NCBI GenBank assembly: GCA_964640955.1
Contig: CAZXJI010000019.1
Span: forward strand, 1 to 64,000
Direction: 5' to 3'
Origin: CAXXOK01 sp964640955
GTDB lineage: Bacteria; Bacillota; Clostridia; Christensenellales; Aristaeellaceae
Length of the DNA: 64,000 nucleotides
The notes beneath the pieces were generated by a model, which saw only the letters and a list, made by a program, of their open reading frames with translations, made no database searches and was not told where the DNA came from. The translations under genes were made by a program, and so were the position numbers. Below are positions 51,028-58,545 of the stretch, piece after piece (positions within the stretch are counted from its first letter, which is position 1; every line of letters starts with the position of its first letter).

Positions 51028-51288
51028 TCATTTCCGCTTCTTCCCGATCCCCCCGAAGATGGCCAGCAGCAGGCACGAGCCCGCCACCGCAATCAGGAAG
51101 CTGCGCCAGTTGAAGCCCGTCACCCCGCCCCACCCGAACAGAAGCGAGGACAGCCACCCGCCCAGCGCGGAGCCCGCGATGCCCACCACGATGTTGAGAA
51201 TAAGTCCCATGCTGCGGTTGCGGCCCATGATGATGCTGGCGATCCACCCGGCCAGCGCGCCGAAAATGATCCATGAAAGAATGCCCAT
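51028..51288 (-). CDS. GlsB/YeaQ/YmgE-family membrane protein
   Basis: 86 aa, three hydrophobic helices. WIIFGALAGWIASIIMGRNR and LILNIVVGIAGSALGGWL, with Gly-rich helix contacts, are diagnostic for the transglycosylase-associated/GlsB family of general-stress membrane proteins. Function unclear. AGGAGAT precedes the ATG. Confidence 0.92.
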   Translation of the reverse strand: MGILSWIIFGALAGWIASIIMGRNRSMGLILNIVVGIAGSALGGWLSSLLFGWGGVTGFNWRSFLIAVAGSCLLLAIFGGIGKKRK

Positions 51289-51446
51289 CAGGATATCTCC
51301 TTTCCCGGTCGTGCGATAAACCTTTCTCTTTCCGGCAACCCCGGAAAACCGTCTGGGGAAACCCGCCGGGCTTGCGTCCGCGCGGCCCGGCGGGGTCGGT
51401 GTGAAAAGTGCGGATCGGCGATTCCGTCAGGGCCTGCGAAGCTTCG

Positions 51447-52445
51447 TCAGACGATCCCCCGCAGGTACGCCGTCAGCACCTTCTTGGCGCCTTCCATGTC
51501 CCGCAGATCGACAATCTCGCAGGACGAGTGGACGTTGCGGCAGGGAATGCTCAGCGTGCACACGGGCATGCCGCCGCGGGACAGCTGCATGGAGCCGGCG
51601 TCCGTGCCGCCGAAGGGCAGCACCTCGCGCTGGCAGGCGACCTTCGCGTGCTTGGCGGCGGCGAACAGCCTTTCCACCAGCTCGGGGTTGCTGATGCTGC
51701 GCGCGTCCATAATCTTGATCGCCGGGCCCTCGCCCAGGTTGACCGCCAGCTTCCTGTCCTCCGGCAGATCGCCGCAGAGCGTTACGTCCAGGGCGATGCC
51801 CTCGTCCGGCTCCACGCTGTAGGCGGCAGTCTGGCTGCCGCGGCAGCCAACCTCCTCCTGGGTGGAGAACACGGCGACGACGGTATTCTGGCAGGCGGGC
51901 AGGTCGAGCATCGTGCTTACCAGCAGGGCGCAGGCGCTGCGGTCGTCCATGGCGGGGGCGGCCATGCGGTGCTTGCCGATCGCAAAGCACGGCTCGGCGA
52001 ACACGGCCACGTCGCCGGGCTGTACCATTTTCTGCGCCTCCTCGGCGTCCTTGGCGCCTATGTCGATGTAAAAGGTGCGAAGCGAGCTGGTTTCACCGGG
52101 TTTCAGGGGCTGCTCCACCAGCACGCCCTCGACGCCGTTTTCAAAGCGCACGTGGCGCATGCGCAGGTTGTTCACCATCAGGCCGCCCACGTTGCTTACG
52201 CGCAGGAAGCCTTCCTTTTCCACGTGGGTCACCACCATGCCGATCTGGTCCATGTGCGCCGAAAGCATGATGCGTCTGCCGGTCTTGCCCCGGCCCTTCT
52301 TTTCGCAGATCAGGTTGCCCAGCGCGTCGCGGCGGATGGAATCCACCTTGCCCTTGAGCATCCCCTCGATGATCCCGGCGACCTGGTTTTCGCGCCCCGA
52401 GGGGCCGTAAGCGGAGGTCAGCTGCCTAATAAGTTCCTCCATCAT
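51447..52445 (-). CDS. M42-family metallopeptidase (third of three)
   Basis: 332 aa. Metal ligands and catalytic residues: AHMDQIGMVV (His, Asp), AMDDRSACAL (bridging Asp), STQEEVGCRG (catalytic Glu pair), and a late His in PCRNVHSSCEIVDL (short part). M42 enzymes are cytosolic cobalt/zinc aminopeptidases that form hollow dodecamers and finish peptide breakdown. MMEELI offers two ATG starts; AAAGGA fits the first. It is the last gene of the three-peptidase operon. Confidence 0.9.
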   Translation of the reverse strand: MMEELIRQLTSAYGPSGRENQVAGIIEGMLKGKVDSIRRDALGNLICEKKGRGKTGRRIMLSAHMDQIGMVVTHVEKEGFLRVSNVGGLMVNNLRMRHVRFENGVEGVLVEQPLKPGETSSLRTFYIDIGAKDAEEAQKMVQPGDVAVFAEPCFAIGKHRMAAPAMDDRSACALLVSTMLDLPACQNTVVAVFSTQEEVGCRGSQTAAYSVEPDEGIALDVTLCGDLPEDRKLAVNLGEGPAIKIMDARSISNPELVERLFAAAKHAKVACQREVLPFGGTDAGSMQLSRGGMPVCTLSIPCRNVHSSCEIVDLRDMEGAKKVLTAYLRGIV

Positions 52446-52509
52446 CGTTCATCCTTTCTATATTTCCAAAGCTCTCAACGCCGTTCGTCGCTCGTTTGTC
52501 CGCGTTCCC

Positions 52510-53538
52510 TCACAGGGTCGCAAGCCACGCGCGCACCAGCGCCGCCTGCGCGTCCACGTCCGAAACGGCGCAGACGGAAGCGGGGCTGTGGATGTTGCGG
52601 CAGGGCACGCTCAGCGCGAGCGTCCGGCTGCCCGCGCCCGCGCGCTGCACGGCGCCGGCGTCGTTGCCTCCGGCCACAAATTGCTTCACCTGGCAGGGCA
52701 CGCCCGCCTTTTCGGCGGCAGCGAGCATCGCGCGGTACAGCTCCGCGTCCCCGATGGAGGTGTAATCCATAAACGACACGCACACGCCCCCGCCGACGCG
52801 GCATACCTGCAGGGCCTCGGGCGTCTCGCCCAGGTCGTTGGCGGTCGTGCCTTCCAAAATCAACGCGATGTCCGGCTGCACCTTGTAGCCGGCGGCGGTC
52901 GCGCCGCGGCAGCCCACTTCTTCCTGGCTGGTAAAGGCGAATACCAGCTCGCCCGCGTAGGGCGCGTCCAGCAGCCGGAGCAGGTTGTATACGCCCACCC
53001 GGTCGTCCAGCGCCTTGGCGTACACGCACCCGTCGCCGAAGTGCGTATAGGGGGTATCGAAGGTGACCGGCGTTCCGGCGGGGGCGTTTTTCTCGGCCTC
53101 GGCCTTGTCTTTGGCGCCGATATCGATGTACAGCTGGTCGATGGGCAGCACCGCCTTGCGGTCCTCCGGCGTCTGCTGGTGGATGGCCATCGCGCCGATC
53201 ACGCCCGGCAGGGCGGGCTTGTCGGGCGCGTCGTAGCCGACCTTCACGCGCTTGGAAACCAGCACGCGCGCGTCCACCCCGCCGATGGTGCGGAAGCGCA
53301 AAAGCCCGTCGTCCGTAGCGGAAACGACGATCAGCCCCACCTCGTCCATATGCGCGGCCAGCATCACCCTGGGCAGGCCGGGTTTGGCCGCCCTGCGCAC
53401 GGCGATCACGCTGCCGGTGCCGTCCAGGCTCACGGCATCCTTGCCCAGCATGCGTTCGCACTCGCCCATCACCAACCTGCGCACCGCTTCCTCGCGGCCG
53501 CTCAGGCCCTGCGCCTCGCAAAGGGTTTTCAAGTCCAT
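52510..53538 (-). CDS. M42-family metallopeptidase (second of three)
   Basis: 342 aa from the ATG at 53538, which lies inside the end of the upstream M42 gene (10-base overlap; coupled). Motifs: AAHMDEVGLIV, ALDDRVGVY, FTSQEEVGCRG and a late His in PCRNIHSPASV. It is as divergent from its neighbours as from other family members, so this is an old duplication or joint acquisition rather than a recent copy. Same predicted aminopeptidase role, with possibly different residue preference. Confidence 0.9.
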   Translation of the reverse strand: MDLKTLCEAQGLSGREEAVRRLVMGECERMLGKDAVSLDGTGSVIAVRRAAKPGLPRVMLAAHMDEVGLIVVSATDDGLLRFRTIGGVDARVLVSKRVKVGYDAPDKPALPGVIGAMAIHQQTPEDRKAVLPIDQLYIDIGAKDKAEAEKNAPAGTPVTFDTPYTHFGDGCVYAKALDDRVGVYNLLRLLDAPYAGELVFAFTSQEEVGCRGATAAGYKVQPDIALILEGTTANDLGETPEALQVCRVGGGVCVSFMDYTSIGDAELYRAMLAAAEKAGVPCQVKQFVAGGNDAGAVQRAGAGSRTLALSVPCRNIHSPASVCAVSDVDAQAALVRAWLATL

Positions 53539-54608
53539 AGCTCGTCGTCCCACCCTTCGTCGATCTCCGCGGCGAACGCCGCCACCAGCCGCCCGCATTC
53601 CCTCAGGGCGTTCATGTCCAGCAGTTCCACCGTCGTATGCATGTATTTCAGCGGCAGGTCGATCAGCACGCAGGGGACGCCCTCGCGGGCGATCTGCACG
53701 GCGTCGGTATCGGTGCCGGTGCGCTGCTCGGCCTGCTCCAGGTTCAGCTTCACGCCGTTGCGCTCGGCCGATTTTTGAAGCCTCTCCAGCAGCTTGTACT
53801 GGATGAAGGGGCCGTAGGTGGCGGCGGGCGCGTCCAGGGGCACGGTGCTGTCCGGCCGGCTGGCGGGGATGGGCGCGTGGCTTACGTCCATGATAATCGC
53901 CAGGTCGGGGGCCGCGTTGTGGGCGGCCACCTTCGCCCCGCGGATGCCCACCTCCTCCTGCGTGGTGCAGGCGAACACCACCTCGGAGGCGTGGCGCATG
54001 CGCTTCAGGTGCTCGGCCGCCTCCAGCATCACCCCGATGCAGGCGCGGTCGTCCATCGTTTTGCTGGCGGCGCGGTCGTTCAAAAGGCCCACGGCGGGGC
54101 CGTTGAGCGTAATCAGGTCGCCCACGCGCACGTACCTCTTCACCTTTTCCACCGGCAGGCCCAGATCCACGTAGAGATCCTCACGCTTGTAGTTCTGCTT
54201 GCGCTCCTCGTCGGTCAGCAGGTGGGGCGGCTTGGCGCCCACCACGCCTGGGAGCGGCATGGGCTTGCCGTTTAAGGCGTGACCGTGCACGGTCACCACC
54301 GCGGCGGGCAGGATGCGGGGATCCACGCCCCCCACGTTGCCCATGCGCAGGGAGCCGTCCTTCAGGATATCCGCCACCATCAGGGCGATCTCGTCCATAT
54401 GCGCGCACATCAGAATGCGGGGAGCGCGCCCCCCGCGCGCGGGCGGGTCGGTTGGCTTCACGGTCGCCAGCACGTTGTACAGCGGGTCGATCGTCACGCT
54501 GTCGCAAAGCGGCGCGAAGCGCGCTTCCATCCATTTGGCAATGTCGCGCTCGTGCCCGCTGGGGCCGAACAGGACACCGGCCTCTTTGAGGTAGTTCAAT
54601 ATGTCCAT
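53529..54608 (-). CDS. M42-family metallopeptidase (first of three)
   Basis: 359 aa from the ATG at 54608 (the longer ORF upstream crosses a promoter). Motifs: CAHMDEIALMV, TMDDRACIGV, TTQEEVGIRG and KYMHTTVELLD. An insertion at ~55-65 (DPPARGGRAP) lengthens the N-terminal part relative to the other two. It is the first gene after the promoter at 54742-54770. Confidence 0.9.
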   Translation of the reverse strand: MDILNYLKEAGVLFGPSGHERDIAKWMEARFAPLCDSVTIDPLYNVLATVKPTDPPARGGRAPRILMCAHMDEIALMVADILKDGSLRMGNVGGVDPRILPAAVVTVHGHALNGKPMPLPGVVGAKPPHLLTDEERKQNYKREDLYVDLGLPVEKVKRYVRVGDLITLNGPAVGLLNDRAASKTMDDRACIGVMLEAAEHLKRMRHASEVVFACTTQEEVGIRGAKVAAHNAAPDLAIIMDVSHAPIPASRPDSTVPLDAPAATYGPFIQYKLLERLQKSAERNGVKLNLEQAEQRTGTDTDAVQIAREGVPCVLIDLPLKYMHTTVELLDMNALRECGRLVAAFAAEIDEGWDDELWT

Positions 54609-54741
54609 TGGGGTACCGCCTTTCTGTACGATACGGCAGGGCGCGCCTTCCCCCGCGGCGGCGCGGACAGGCGGCCCGGCTCCGGCCGGCCGGCTGCGGT
54701 ATGCTGCGGGCGGGTGCGCCCGGGATATCGGCGATAGCGTT

Positions 54742-54770
54742 ATTATACTCGCTTCCTTTTGCGCACGCAA
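54742..54770 (-). promoter_or_regulatory. sigma-A promoter of M42 operon
   Basis: Minus strand TTGCGT (54765-54770), 17-base spacer, perfect TATAAT (54742-54747). Confidence 0.7.
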
Positions 54771-54789
54771 GGCAACGGGGCGGCGCGCG

Positions 54790-54817
54790 TTGACAAGCGG
54801 ACGCGGCGGCGTATAAT
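54790..54817 (+). promoter_or_regulatory. strong sigma-A promoter of rubredoxin cassette
   Basis: Perfect TTGACA (54790-54795), 16-base spacer, perfect TATAAT (54812-54817). Confidence 0.85.
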
Positions 54818-54923
54818 GAAAGCGATCGGTCGCTTTTCTCCCGTTCGCGGAGAAAAGTGACGCCCGTCCGGTTTCGCATTCGAAAAAACGGTTTATTCCC
54901 ATATTCGGAAGGAGGATACGACC

Positions 54924-55082
54924 ATGAAGAAGTATGTATGCTCGGTTTGCGGTTACATCTACGACGAGGCCGAAGGTATCCCCGACGACGGCATCGCCCC
55001 CGGCACCCTGTTCGCCGATCTGCCCGAGGATTGGGTTTGCCCCCTGTGCGGCGCCGGCAAGGACGAGTTCGAAGAACAGTAA
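54924..55082 (+). CDS. rubredoxin
   Basis: 52 aa, classical length. Iron ligands are C6, C9 (CSVCGY) and C39, C42 (CPLCG), with the conserved aromatic core (YVC, WVC) and DLPEDWVCP. It carries single electrons at low potential, usually to rubrerythrin-type peroxide reductases or oxygen-reducing flavoproteins in anaerobes. AAGGAGG before the ATG at 54924. It is first in a three-gene redox cassette and separated from the next gene by a hairpin, so it may be expressed more strongly. Confidence 0.96.
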   Translation: MKKYVCSVCGYIYDEAEGIPDDGIAPGTLFADLPEDWVCPLCGAGKDEFEEQ

Positions 55083-55090
55083 ACCCCAAA

Positions 55091-55130
55091 CGCCCGCGGG
55101 ACGCGCGCCACGCAGCGCCCGCGGGCGTTT
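55091..55130 (+). terminator. hairpin (partial terminator) after rubredoxin
   Basis: cgcccgcggg (55091-55100) pairs with cccgcgggcg (55118-55127) followed by TTT. Likely attenuates read-through into the downstream cassette genes. Confidence 0.65.
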
Positions 55131-55191
55131 CGCTGCCCGGGCGGACGCACGCCCGTCCGGGCCGGACGCCATATAGAAGGAGGCCATGCCT

Positions 55192-55824
55192 ATGAAGCAG
55201 TACGTTTGCTTCGTCTGCGGCTATCTGTACGACCCGGCCGCGGGCGTCCTCACCTCCGGGGTCGCGCCGGGCACGCCCTGGGCACGGCTGCCCGGGAACT
55301 GGGTCTGTCCGCGCTGCGGCGCCGCGAAGGCGGCCTTCGCCCCGCGGGAAACCGCCGCCGCGCCGCTCCCGCCCGAAAACCTTTCGCCGCTTGAGACCGC
55401 CGCCCTGTGCTCGGGTCTGGCGCGCGGATGCGAAAAGCAGTACCTGCCCGAGCAGGCCGCGCTGTTTACCCGGCTGGCGGAGTATTTCACGTCGGTCGCG
55501 CCCAGGCCGGACGAGGCGGGCTTCGCCGAGCTGCAAAGCGCCGCGCAGGCCGACCTGGACGACGCTTTTCCCGCCGCCAAAGCCGCTGCCGAAGCGCAGG
55601 GCGACCGGGGCGCGCAACGCGCGCTGGTCTGGGGCGACAAGGTGACCCGCATCCAGAAATCCCTGCTGGCCCGCTACCAAAAACAGGGCGAGGCGCTTTT
55701 GGAAGGGCAGAACGTGTACGTCTGCTCCATCTGCGGCTTTATCGCCGTGGGAAGCGCGCCGCCCGCGCTGTGCCCCGTATGCAAGGCGCCCGATTGGAAA
55801 TTCGAGAAAACGCAAGGGAGGTAA
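55192..55824 (+). CDS. rubredoxin-like / rubrerythrin-like / zinc-ribbon fusion protein
   Basis: 210 aa from the ATG at 55192 (SD AAGGAGG eight bases upstream; an ATG two codons earlier is too close). N-terminal rubredoxin with CFVCGY and CPRCG (~5-45), a helical middle (~63-165; LSPLETAALCSGLARGCEKQYLPEQ, short part), and a C-terminal rubredoxin-like ribbon CSICG...CPVC (~176-195). The middle resembles a four-helix bundle but lacks the usual ExxH diiron ligands. It probably relays electrons in oxidative-stress defence; the enzymatic role is uncertain. Confidence 0.82.
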   Translation: MKQYVCFVCGYLYDPAAGVLTSGVAPGTPWARLPGNWVCPRCGAAKAAFAPRETAAAPLPPENLSPLETAALCSGLARGCEKQYLPEQAALFTRLAEYFTSVAPRPDEAGFAELQSAAQADLDDAFPAAKAAAEAQGDRGAQRALVWGDKVTRIQKSLLARYQKQGEALLEGQNVYVCSICGFIAVGSAPPALCPVCKAPDWKFEKTQGR

Positions 55825-55828
55825 AGCC

Positions 55829-56305
55829 ATGTACGCCGTTCGCAACCTTCGTTTATGCACCAAGGACTGCCTTTGCCTCTACGTGTGCCCCACCGGGGCC
55901 ACGGACACCGAGAACAGCGTCATCGACCGGGCCAAATGCACCGGCTGCGGCCTGTGCGCCGCGTCCTGCCCGTCGGGCGCCATCACCATGGCGCCCGACG
56001 TCCTGCCGCCCCAGCAGCCCCGCCGGCCCGAAACGGTCGCCGCCATGCGGAAGCTTTCCCAAAGCAAAAGCGCGCAGGAAGCCGCCGCTTCCGCACTGCC
56101 GGGCGCGCTGGCCGCCGCGCTGGCCCGCTCCGACCGCATCATGGCCGAGGATCTGCTCCGGGAATCGGGCTACATGCTGCCCCAGAGCGCGAACGTCCGC
56201 GCCGTGCTCCGTTCCCTGCTCGCCCGGCCGCAGGGAGAGGGCTTCCCGCGGGAAGCGGCGGAGAAGCTGCTGGCCACCCTGCCGTTCAACGAACCGGAGG
56301 CGTAG
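55829..56305 (+). CDS. 4Fe-4S ferredoxin-type protein
   Basis: 158 aa. The N-terminus has a cluster-binding set CTKDCLCLYVCP and then a standard CTGCGLCAASCP (~37-48), giving probably two 4Fe-4S clusters, the first with irregular spacing. The C-terminal ~90 residues are helical, Ala-rich and unassigned. It starts four bases after the rubrerythrin-like gene, so the two are co-made; it probably links that protein to ferredoxin-level electrons. RBS GGGAGG. Confidence 0.85.
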   Translation: MYAVRNLRLCTKDCLCLYVCPTGATDTENSVIDRAKCTGCGLCAASCPSGAITMAPDVLPPQQPRRPETVAAMRKLSQSKSAQEAAASALPGALAAALARSDRIMAEDLLRESGYMLPQSANVRAVLRSLLARPQGEGFPREAAEKLLATLPFNEPEA

Positions 56306-56351
56306 GCGTTTCGGAGGGTTTCCCCCTCCCTATCTTCGGATGCATACCGTC

Positions 56352-56382
56352 AAAGGCGCCGCCTGCAACAGGCGGCGCCTTT
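56352..56382 (+). terminator. terminator after ferredoxin gene (hairpin copy 1)
   Basis: AAAGGCGCCGCCT-GCAAC-AGGCGGCGCCTTT, a 13-bp perfect stem with a 5-base loop. Confidence 0.85.
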
Positions 56383-56419
56383 GGGTGTCAAAAAAACCTG
56401 GTTTTGCAGACTCCCTGCC

Positions 56420-56664
56420 AGCCTGTTCAAAAAGCCCGAGATGCTAGGAAGCAAGGGTGGCAAGGGGCAACCGAAACGAGCGCGTGCCCTGTGGGCACAG
56501 CCGCGAAGCGGCTAGCGAGATAAGGTTGAGACGTTTTGCAGAGCAGCGCGACCGGCAGGGAAGCGATGCGACAACAAAACGGACGGGTTGAGCTTACTCG
56601 TTCGTAAGTGATACCCCTTGCCATCCCGCCGCTGACAACGCAGATTGTGCTTTTTCAGCAGGCT
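56420..56664. mobile_element. MITE-like element with terminal inverted repeats, non-coding
   Basis: 245 bp. Left end agcctgttcaaaaagc (56420-56435), right end gctttttcagcaggct (56649-56664): 14 of 16 positions are complementary. The interior has no gene; it contains further inverted parts (gttttg..ccctgcc just outside the left end and ggcaggg..caaaac inside). The right ~72 bp recur as a relic at 38488-38559. It sits directly against hairpin copy 2. No transposase is in the window, so mobility would be in trans (inference). It may also be a structured RNA element. Confidence 0.6.
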
Positions 56665-56694
56665 GAGGCGCCGTCTGCAACAGGCGGCGTCTTT
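56665..56694. terminator. hairpin copy 2, near-identical to 56352-56382
   Basis: GAGGCGCCGTCT-GCAA(C)-AGGCGGCGTCTTT matches copy 1 at 27 of 30 positions; stem changes are kept as G-T pairs. It lies just downstream of the convergent VOC gene stop. Confidence 0.6.
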
Positions 56695-56704
56695 TCCGTT
56701 CGCC

Positions 56705-57064
56705 CTATTCCCCGCCCGGCTTGGGAAAGCTGCGCAGGTAGACGCGGTTGCGGTCGGGGTCCAGAAAGCACAGGTTGCGCGCGCCCCAGGGGCGATCCTC
56801 GGGCGGGGAGACGATTTCGACCCCCATGCCGAGCAACCGCCGGTATTCCGCGTCCACGTCCGCAACCGTGAACGCCAGGCACATGTTCTGATTCAGGTTG
56901 TTCTTCACGCTTCCGTCGTTATACACCGTCAGCGCCGTTTCCCCCGCGGGCAGGAACTGATGCACGGGATCGTCGCTTCCGTTCTCCATGCCGAACAGCG
57001 CTTTGTAAAAATCCGCCAGCCTCCGCACGTCGTTGGTCAGCAGGCTCACCTCGCCGATTTTCAA
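56705..57064 (-). CDS. VOC-superfamily protein (glyoxalase/bleomycin resistance-like)
   Basis: 119 aa. Two beta-alpha-beta-beta-beta units: VSLLTNDVRRLADFYKALFGME and AFTVADVDAEYRRLLGMGVEI (short parts), ending in LCFLDPDRNRVYLRSF. Metal-ligand positions are only partly conserved (E..Y pattern), so enzymatic activity is uncertain. Such proteins are common as antibiotic-binding or small-molecule enzymes. SD GGAGGG. Promoter likely at 57112-57117 (TATAAT, minus strand; weak -35). Confidence 0.85.
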   Translation of the reverse strand: MKIGEVSLLTNDVRRLADFYKALFGMENGSDDPVHQFLPAGETALTVYNDGSVKNNLNQNMCLAFTVADVDAEYRRLLGMGVEIVSPPEDRPWGARNLCFLDPDRNRVYLRSFPKPGGE

Positions 57065-57153
57065 CCGTCCCCCCTCCTTATATCGCTCGTTTGGACGTTC
57101 CGTTTACCGCCATTATACCATCCCGGACGACGCTTCGCACGCGCCCGTTCCGT

Positions 57154-57182
57154 TTGACAGGCTTTGCGGCGGATGGTAAAAT
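57154..57182 (+). promoter_or_regulatory. sigma-A promoter of membrane protein gene
   Basis: Perfect TTGACA (57154-57159), 17-base spacer, TAAAAT (57177-57182). Confidence 0.75.
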
Positions 57183-57237
57183 AAGGCTGATTTCTCCGAT
57201 CGTTCATATCCCCTGCACCGGAAAGGAAGTGCGCAGT

Positions 57238-57951
57238 ATGCAACTGTCTTCCCTGGGGTATTATTCCACCGCTCCGCTGGTCGGCTCGGGCGTCGCGCTG
57301 GTCGTGGCGCTGGTGGGCGCGATCGCCGCCGTGTTCCTCTTTCTGAACCCCAAAAACAAAGACCGCTACACGGGCTTTATGCAGCGGCTGTCCGCGCACC
57401 TGAATTTCGAACGGTTTCTGCTTTCTTCGATCCTCAAGTTCCTCTACGCCTTCGGCGTGCTGTACTGCGTCGTTTACGGGCTGGTATTGCTTTTCTCGGG
57501 CTCGGTGCTGACGGGGATCGCCACGGCGGTGCTCGCGCCCGTGGCGCTGCGCGTGGCGTTTGAGCAGCTGATGCTGCTTTTCGCCATCCGGGAGGAAACG
57601 GCCGAGACCAACGCGCTTCTGCGCCGCATGCAGGGAGGCGCGCCCCAGCAGGGCACCGGCCGGCCGCAGCAGCCGGTTCCGCCCTCCGCGCCGCGTTACG
57701 ATAGCCGTTCCGCCGTCCACCCCAACGCGAACGCGGGTTACGGCTACGCCGCGCCCCAGCAGCCCCAGCAGCCCCGGCAAACCCCCGGCGATGCCACGCG
57801 CCGCTATGCGCCCGTACGCCCCGGCGAATACCAGAACGCGCCCCGTCAGGGATACCCCACGGGATACGCCCGCCCCGACGCCGCGCCGGCCCGGCCCGCC
57901 GAAACCGCCGCGCGTCCCCCGCAGCAGGGCGGTACCCCGGGCACGCCGTAA
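57238..57951 (+). CDS. membrane protein with Pro/Gln-rich tail, unknown
   Basis: 237 aa. Three hydrophobic helices (~17-35, 66-84 and 88-120) are followed by a low-complexity C-terminal tail rich in Pro, Gln, Ala and Tyr (AAPQQPQQPRQ, RPQQPVPPSAP), expected to be disordered and cytosolic. Such tails often bind partner proteins. No family is recognised. SD GAAAGGAAG before the ATG. A strong hairpin follows (57979-58015). Confidence 0.7.
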   Translation: MQLSSLGYYSTAPLVGSGVALVVALVGAIAAVFLFLNPKNKDRYTGFMQRLSAHLNFERFLLSSILKFLYAFGVLYCVVYGLVLLFSGSVLTGIATAVLAPVALRVAFEQLMLLFAIREETAETNALLRRMQGGAPQQGTGRPQQPVPPSAPRYDSRSAVHPNANAGYGYAAPQQPQQPRQTPGDATRRYAPVRPGEYQNAPRQGYPTGYARPDAAPARPAETAARPPQQGGTPGTP

Positions 57952-57978
57952 AACAGGCCCTGGTTCGCCGCTTTCCCC

Positions 57979-58015
57979 GCGCCCCGCGCCGCCCGAAGGG
58001 CCCGTCGCGGGGCGC
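57979..58015 (+). terminator. hairpin after Pro/Gln-rich membrane protein
   Basis: gcgccccgcg (57979-57988) pairs with cgcggggcgc (58006-58015); inner bases also pair partly. No T-run. Confidence 0.55.
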
Positions 58016-58083
58016 GCTGCGTACCGGGCAAAGCGCCCCCGGAATCGCTTGCAAAACCCGGCAAACCCCCGCGCCGCACGCGA

Positions 58084-58112
58084 TTGACGGCGTTCGCCTT
58101 CCGTGGTATGAT
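58084..58112 (+). promoter_or_regulatory. promoter of tRNA-Leu
   Basis: TTGACG (58084-58089), 17-base spacer, TATGAT (58107-58112), 13 bases before the tRNA. Confidence 0.75.
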
Positions 58113-58125
58113 GAGGCGGTGCGTT

Positions 58126-58207
58126 GCGGGCATGGTGGAATGGCAGACACAAAGGACTTAAAATCCTTCGCTTCGGCGTGCGGGTTCGACTCCCGCTGCC
58201 CGCACCA
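58126..58207 (+). tRNA. tRNA-Leu (anticodon UAA)
   Basis: Acceptor stem GCGGGCA/TGCCCGC is perfect; D-arm with GGTGGAATGGCAGACAC; anticodon stem AAGGA/TCCTT with loop reading CTTAAAA (anticodon TAA); class II variable arm CGCTTCGGCG; T-arm CGGGTTCGACTCCCG. CCA is encoded at 58205-58207. It stands alone with its own promoter, and an AT-rich islet follows its 3' end. Confidence 0.95.
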
Positions 58208-58214
58208 ACAGTTT

Positions 58215-58247
58215 CCATCTTCTTTATCGGTTACGAAGAGAAGATGG
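58215..58247 (+). promoter_or_regulatory. stem-loop downstream of tRNA-Leu
   Basis: ccatcttct and agaagatgg form a 9-bp stem around a 15-base loop, just after the tRNA. It may end the tRNA transcript or belong to the islet leader; no T-run. Confidence 0.4.
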
Positions 58248-58305
58248 ATTATTATTGCAAATATATGTATAATAAAATCAAGAATTATACTAAGGAGGTA
58301 TTGTG

Positions 58306-58545
58306 ATGACAAAGTACGATTTACCCAATTTGCTATACGATACGCTTAAGAACCTTGGGGGCCGCGCAAACATCGTCAGCATATGCAGATCGTTCTGGCA
58401 GCAGTACCATAACGAGCTTCTAGATTCTGGTGACTTGTTTTACACATGGCAATATGATATTCGTTGGGCAGCAACTAATCTTCGCAAATCCAAGAAAATG
58501 AAAGCGGCTGATGATAGTATTAAGGGTATATGGGAGTTAGCCTAA
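58306..58545 (+). CDS. small winged-helix-like protein (Mrr_N-like), AT-rich
   Basis: 79 aa from the ATG at 58306 with AAGGAGG seven bases upstream. The pattern LPNLLYDTLKNLGGRANIVSI, DIRWAATNLRKSKKMKAAD and closing GIWELA resembles the N-terminal winged helix (Mrr_N-like) of restriction and defence proteins, here without a nuclease domain. Base use is clearly AT-rich compared with all neighbours, a sign of recent acquisition. It lies behind tRNA-Leu, a common integration site. Function unknown; it may be an orphan DNA-binding regulator. Confidence 0.72.
   Translation: MTKYDLPNLLYDTLKNLGGRANIVSICRSFWQQYHNELLDSGDLFYTWQYDIRWAATNLRKSKKMKAADDSIKGIWELA

Larger units (their letters stand above)
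54609..54923. other. divergent promoter region (M42 operon / rubredoxin)
   Basis: About 315 bases holding two back-to-back promoters (54742-54770 minus, 54790-54817 plus) and a structured rubredoxin leader: AAGCGA-tcgg-TCGCTT, then CTTTTCTCC-cgttcgc-GGAGAAAAG just after the -10. The long minus-strand ORF spanning this region is not coding. No other element seen. Confidence 0.6.
56306..56704. other. gene-free stretch with twin hairpins and repeat element
   Basis: About 400 bases between the ferredoxin gene and the convergent VOC gene. It contains a terminator (56352-56382), a 245-bp element with terminal inverted repeats (56420-56664) and a second, near-identical hairpin (56665-56694). Short ORFs in it (for example the 65-codon minus-strand frame) run through the repeat and lack SDs. 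Confidence 0.65.

Noticed and set aside
56427..56624. 65-codon minus-strand ORF in the repeat element
   Set aside because: It reads through the repeat and shares frame with the relic at 38.5 kb only because the DNA is repeated; no SD.
57640..57940. Possible tandem repeat in the 3' part of the membrane protein gene
   Set aside because: The Pro/Gln-rich codons give a repetitive look but there is no fixed repeat unit.
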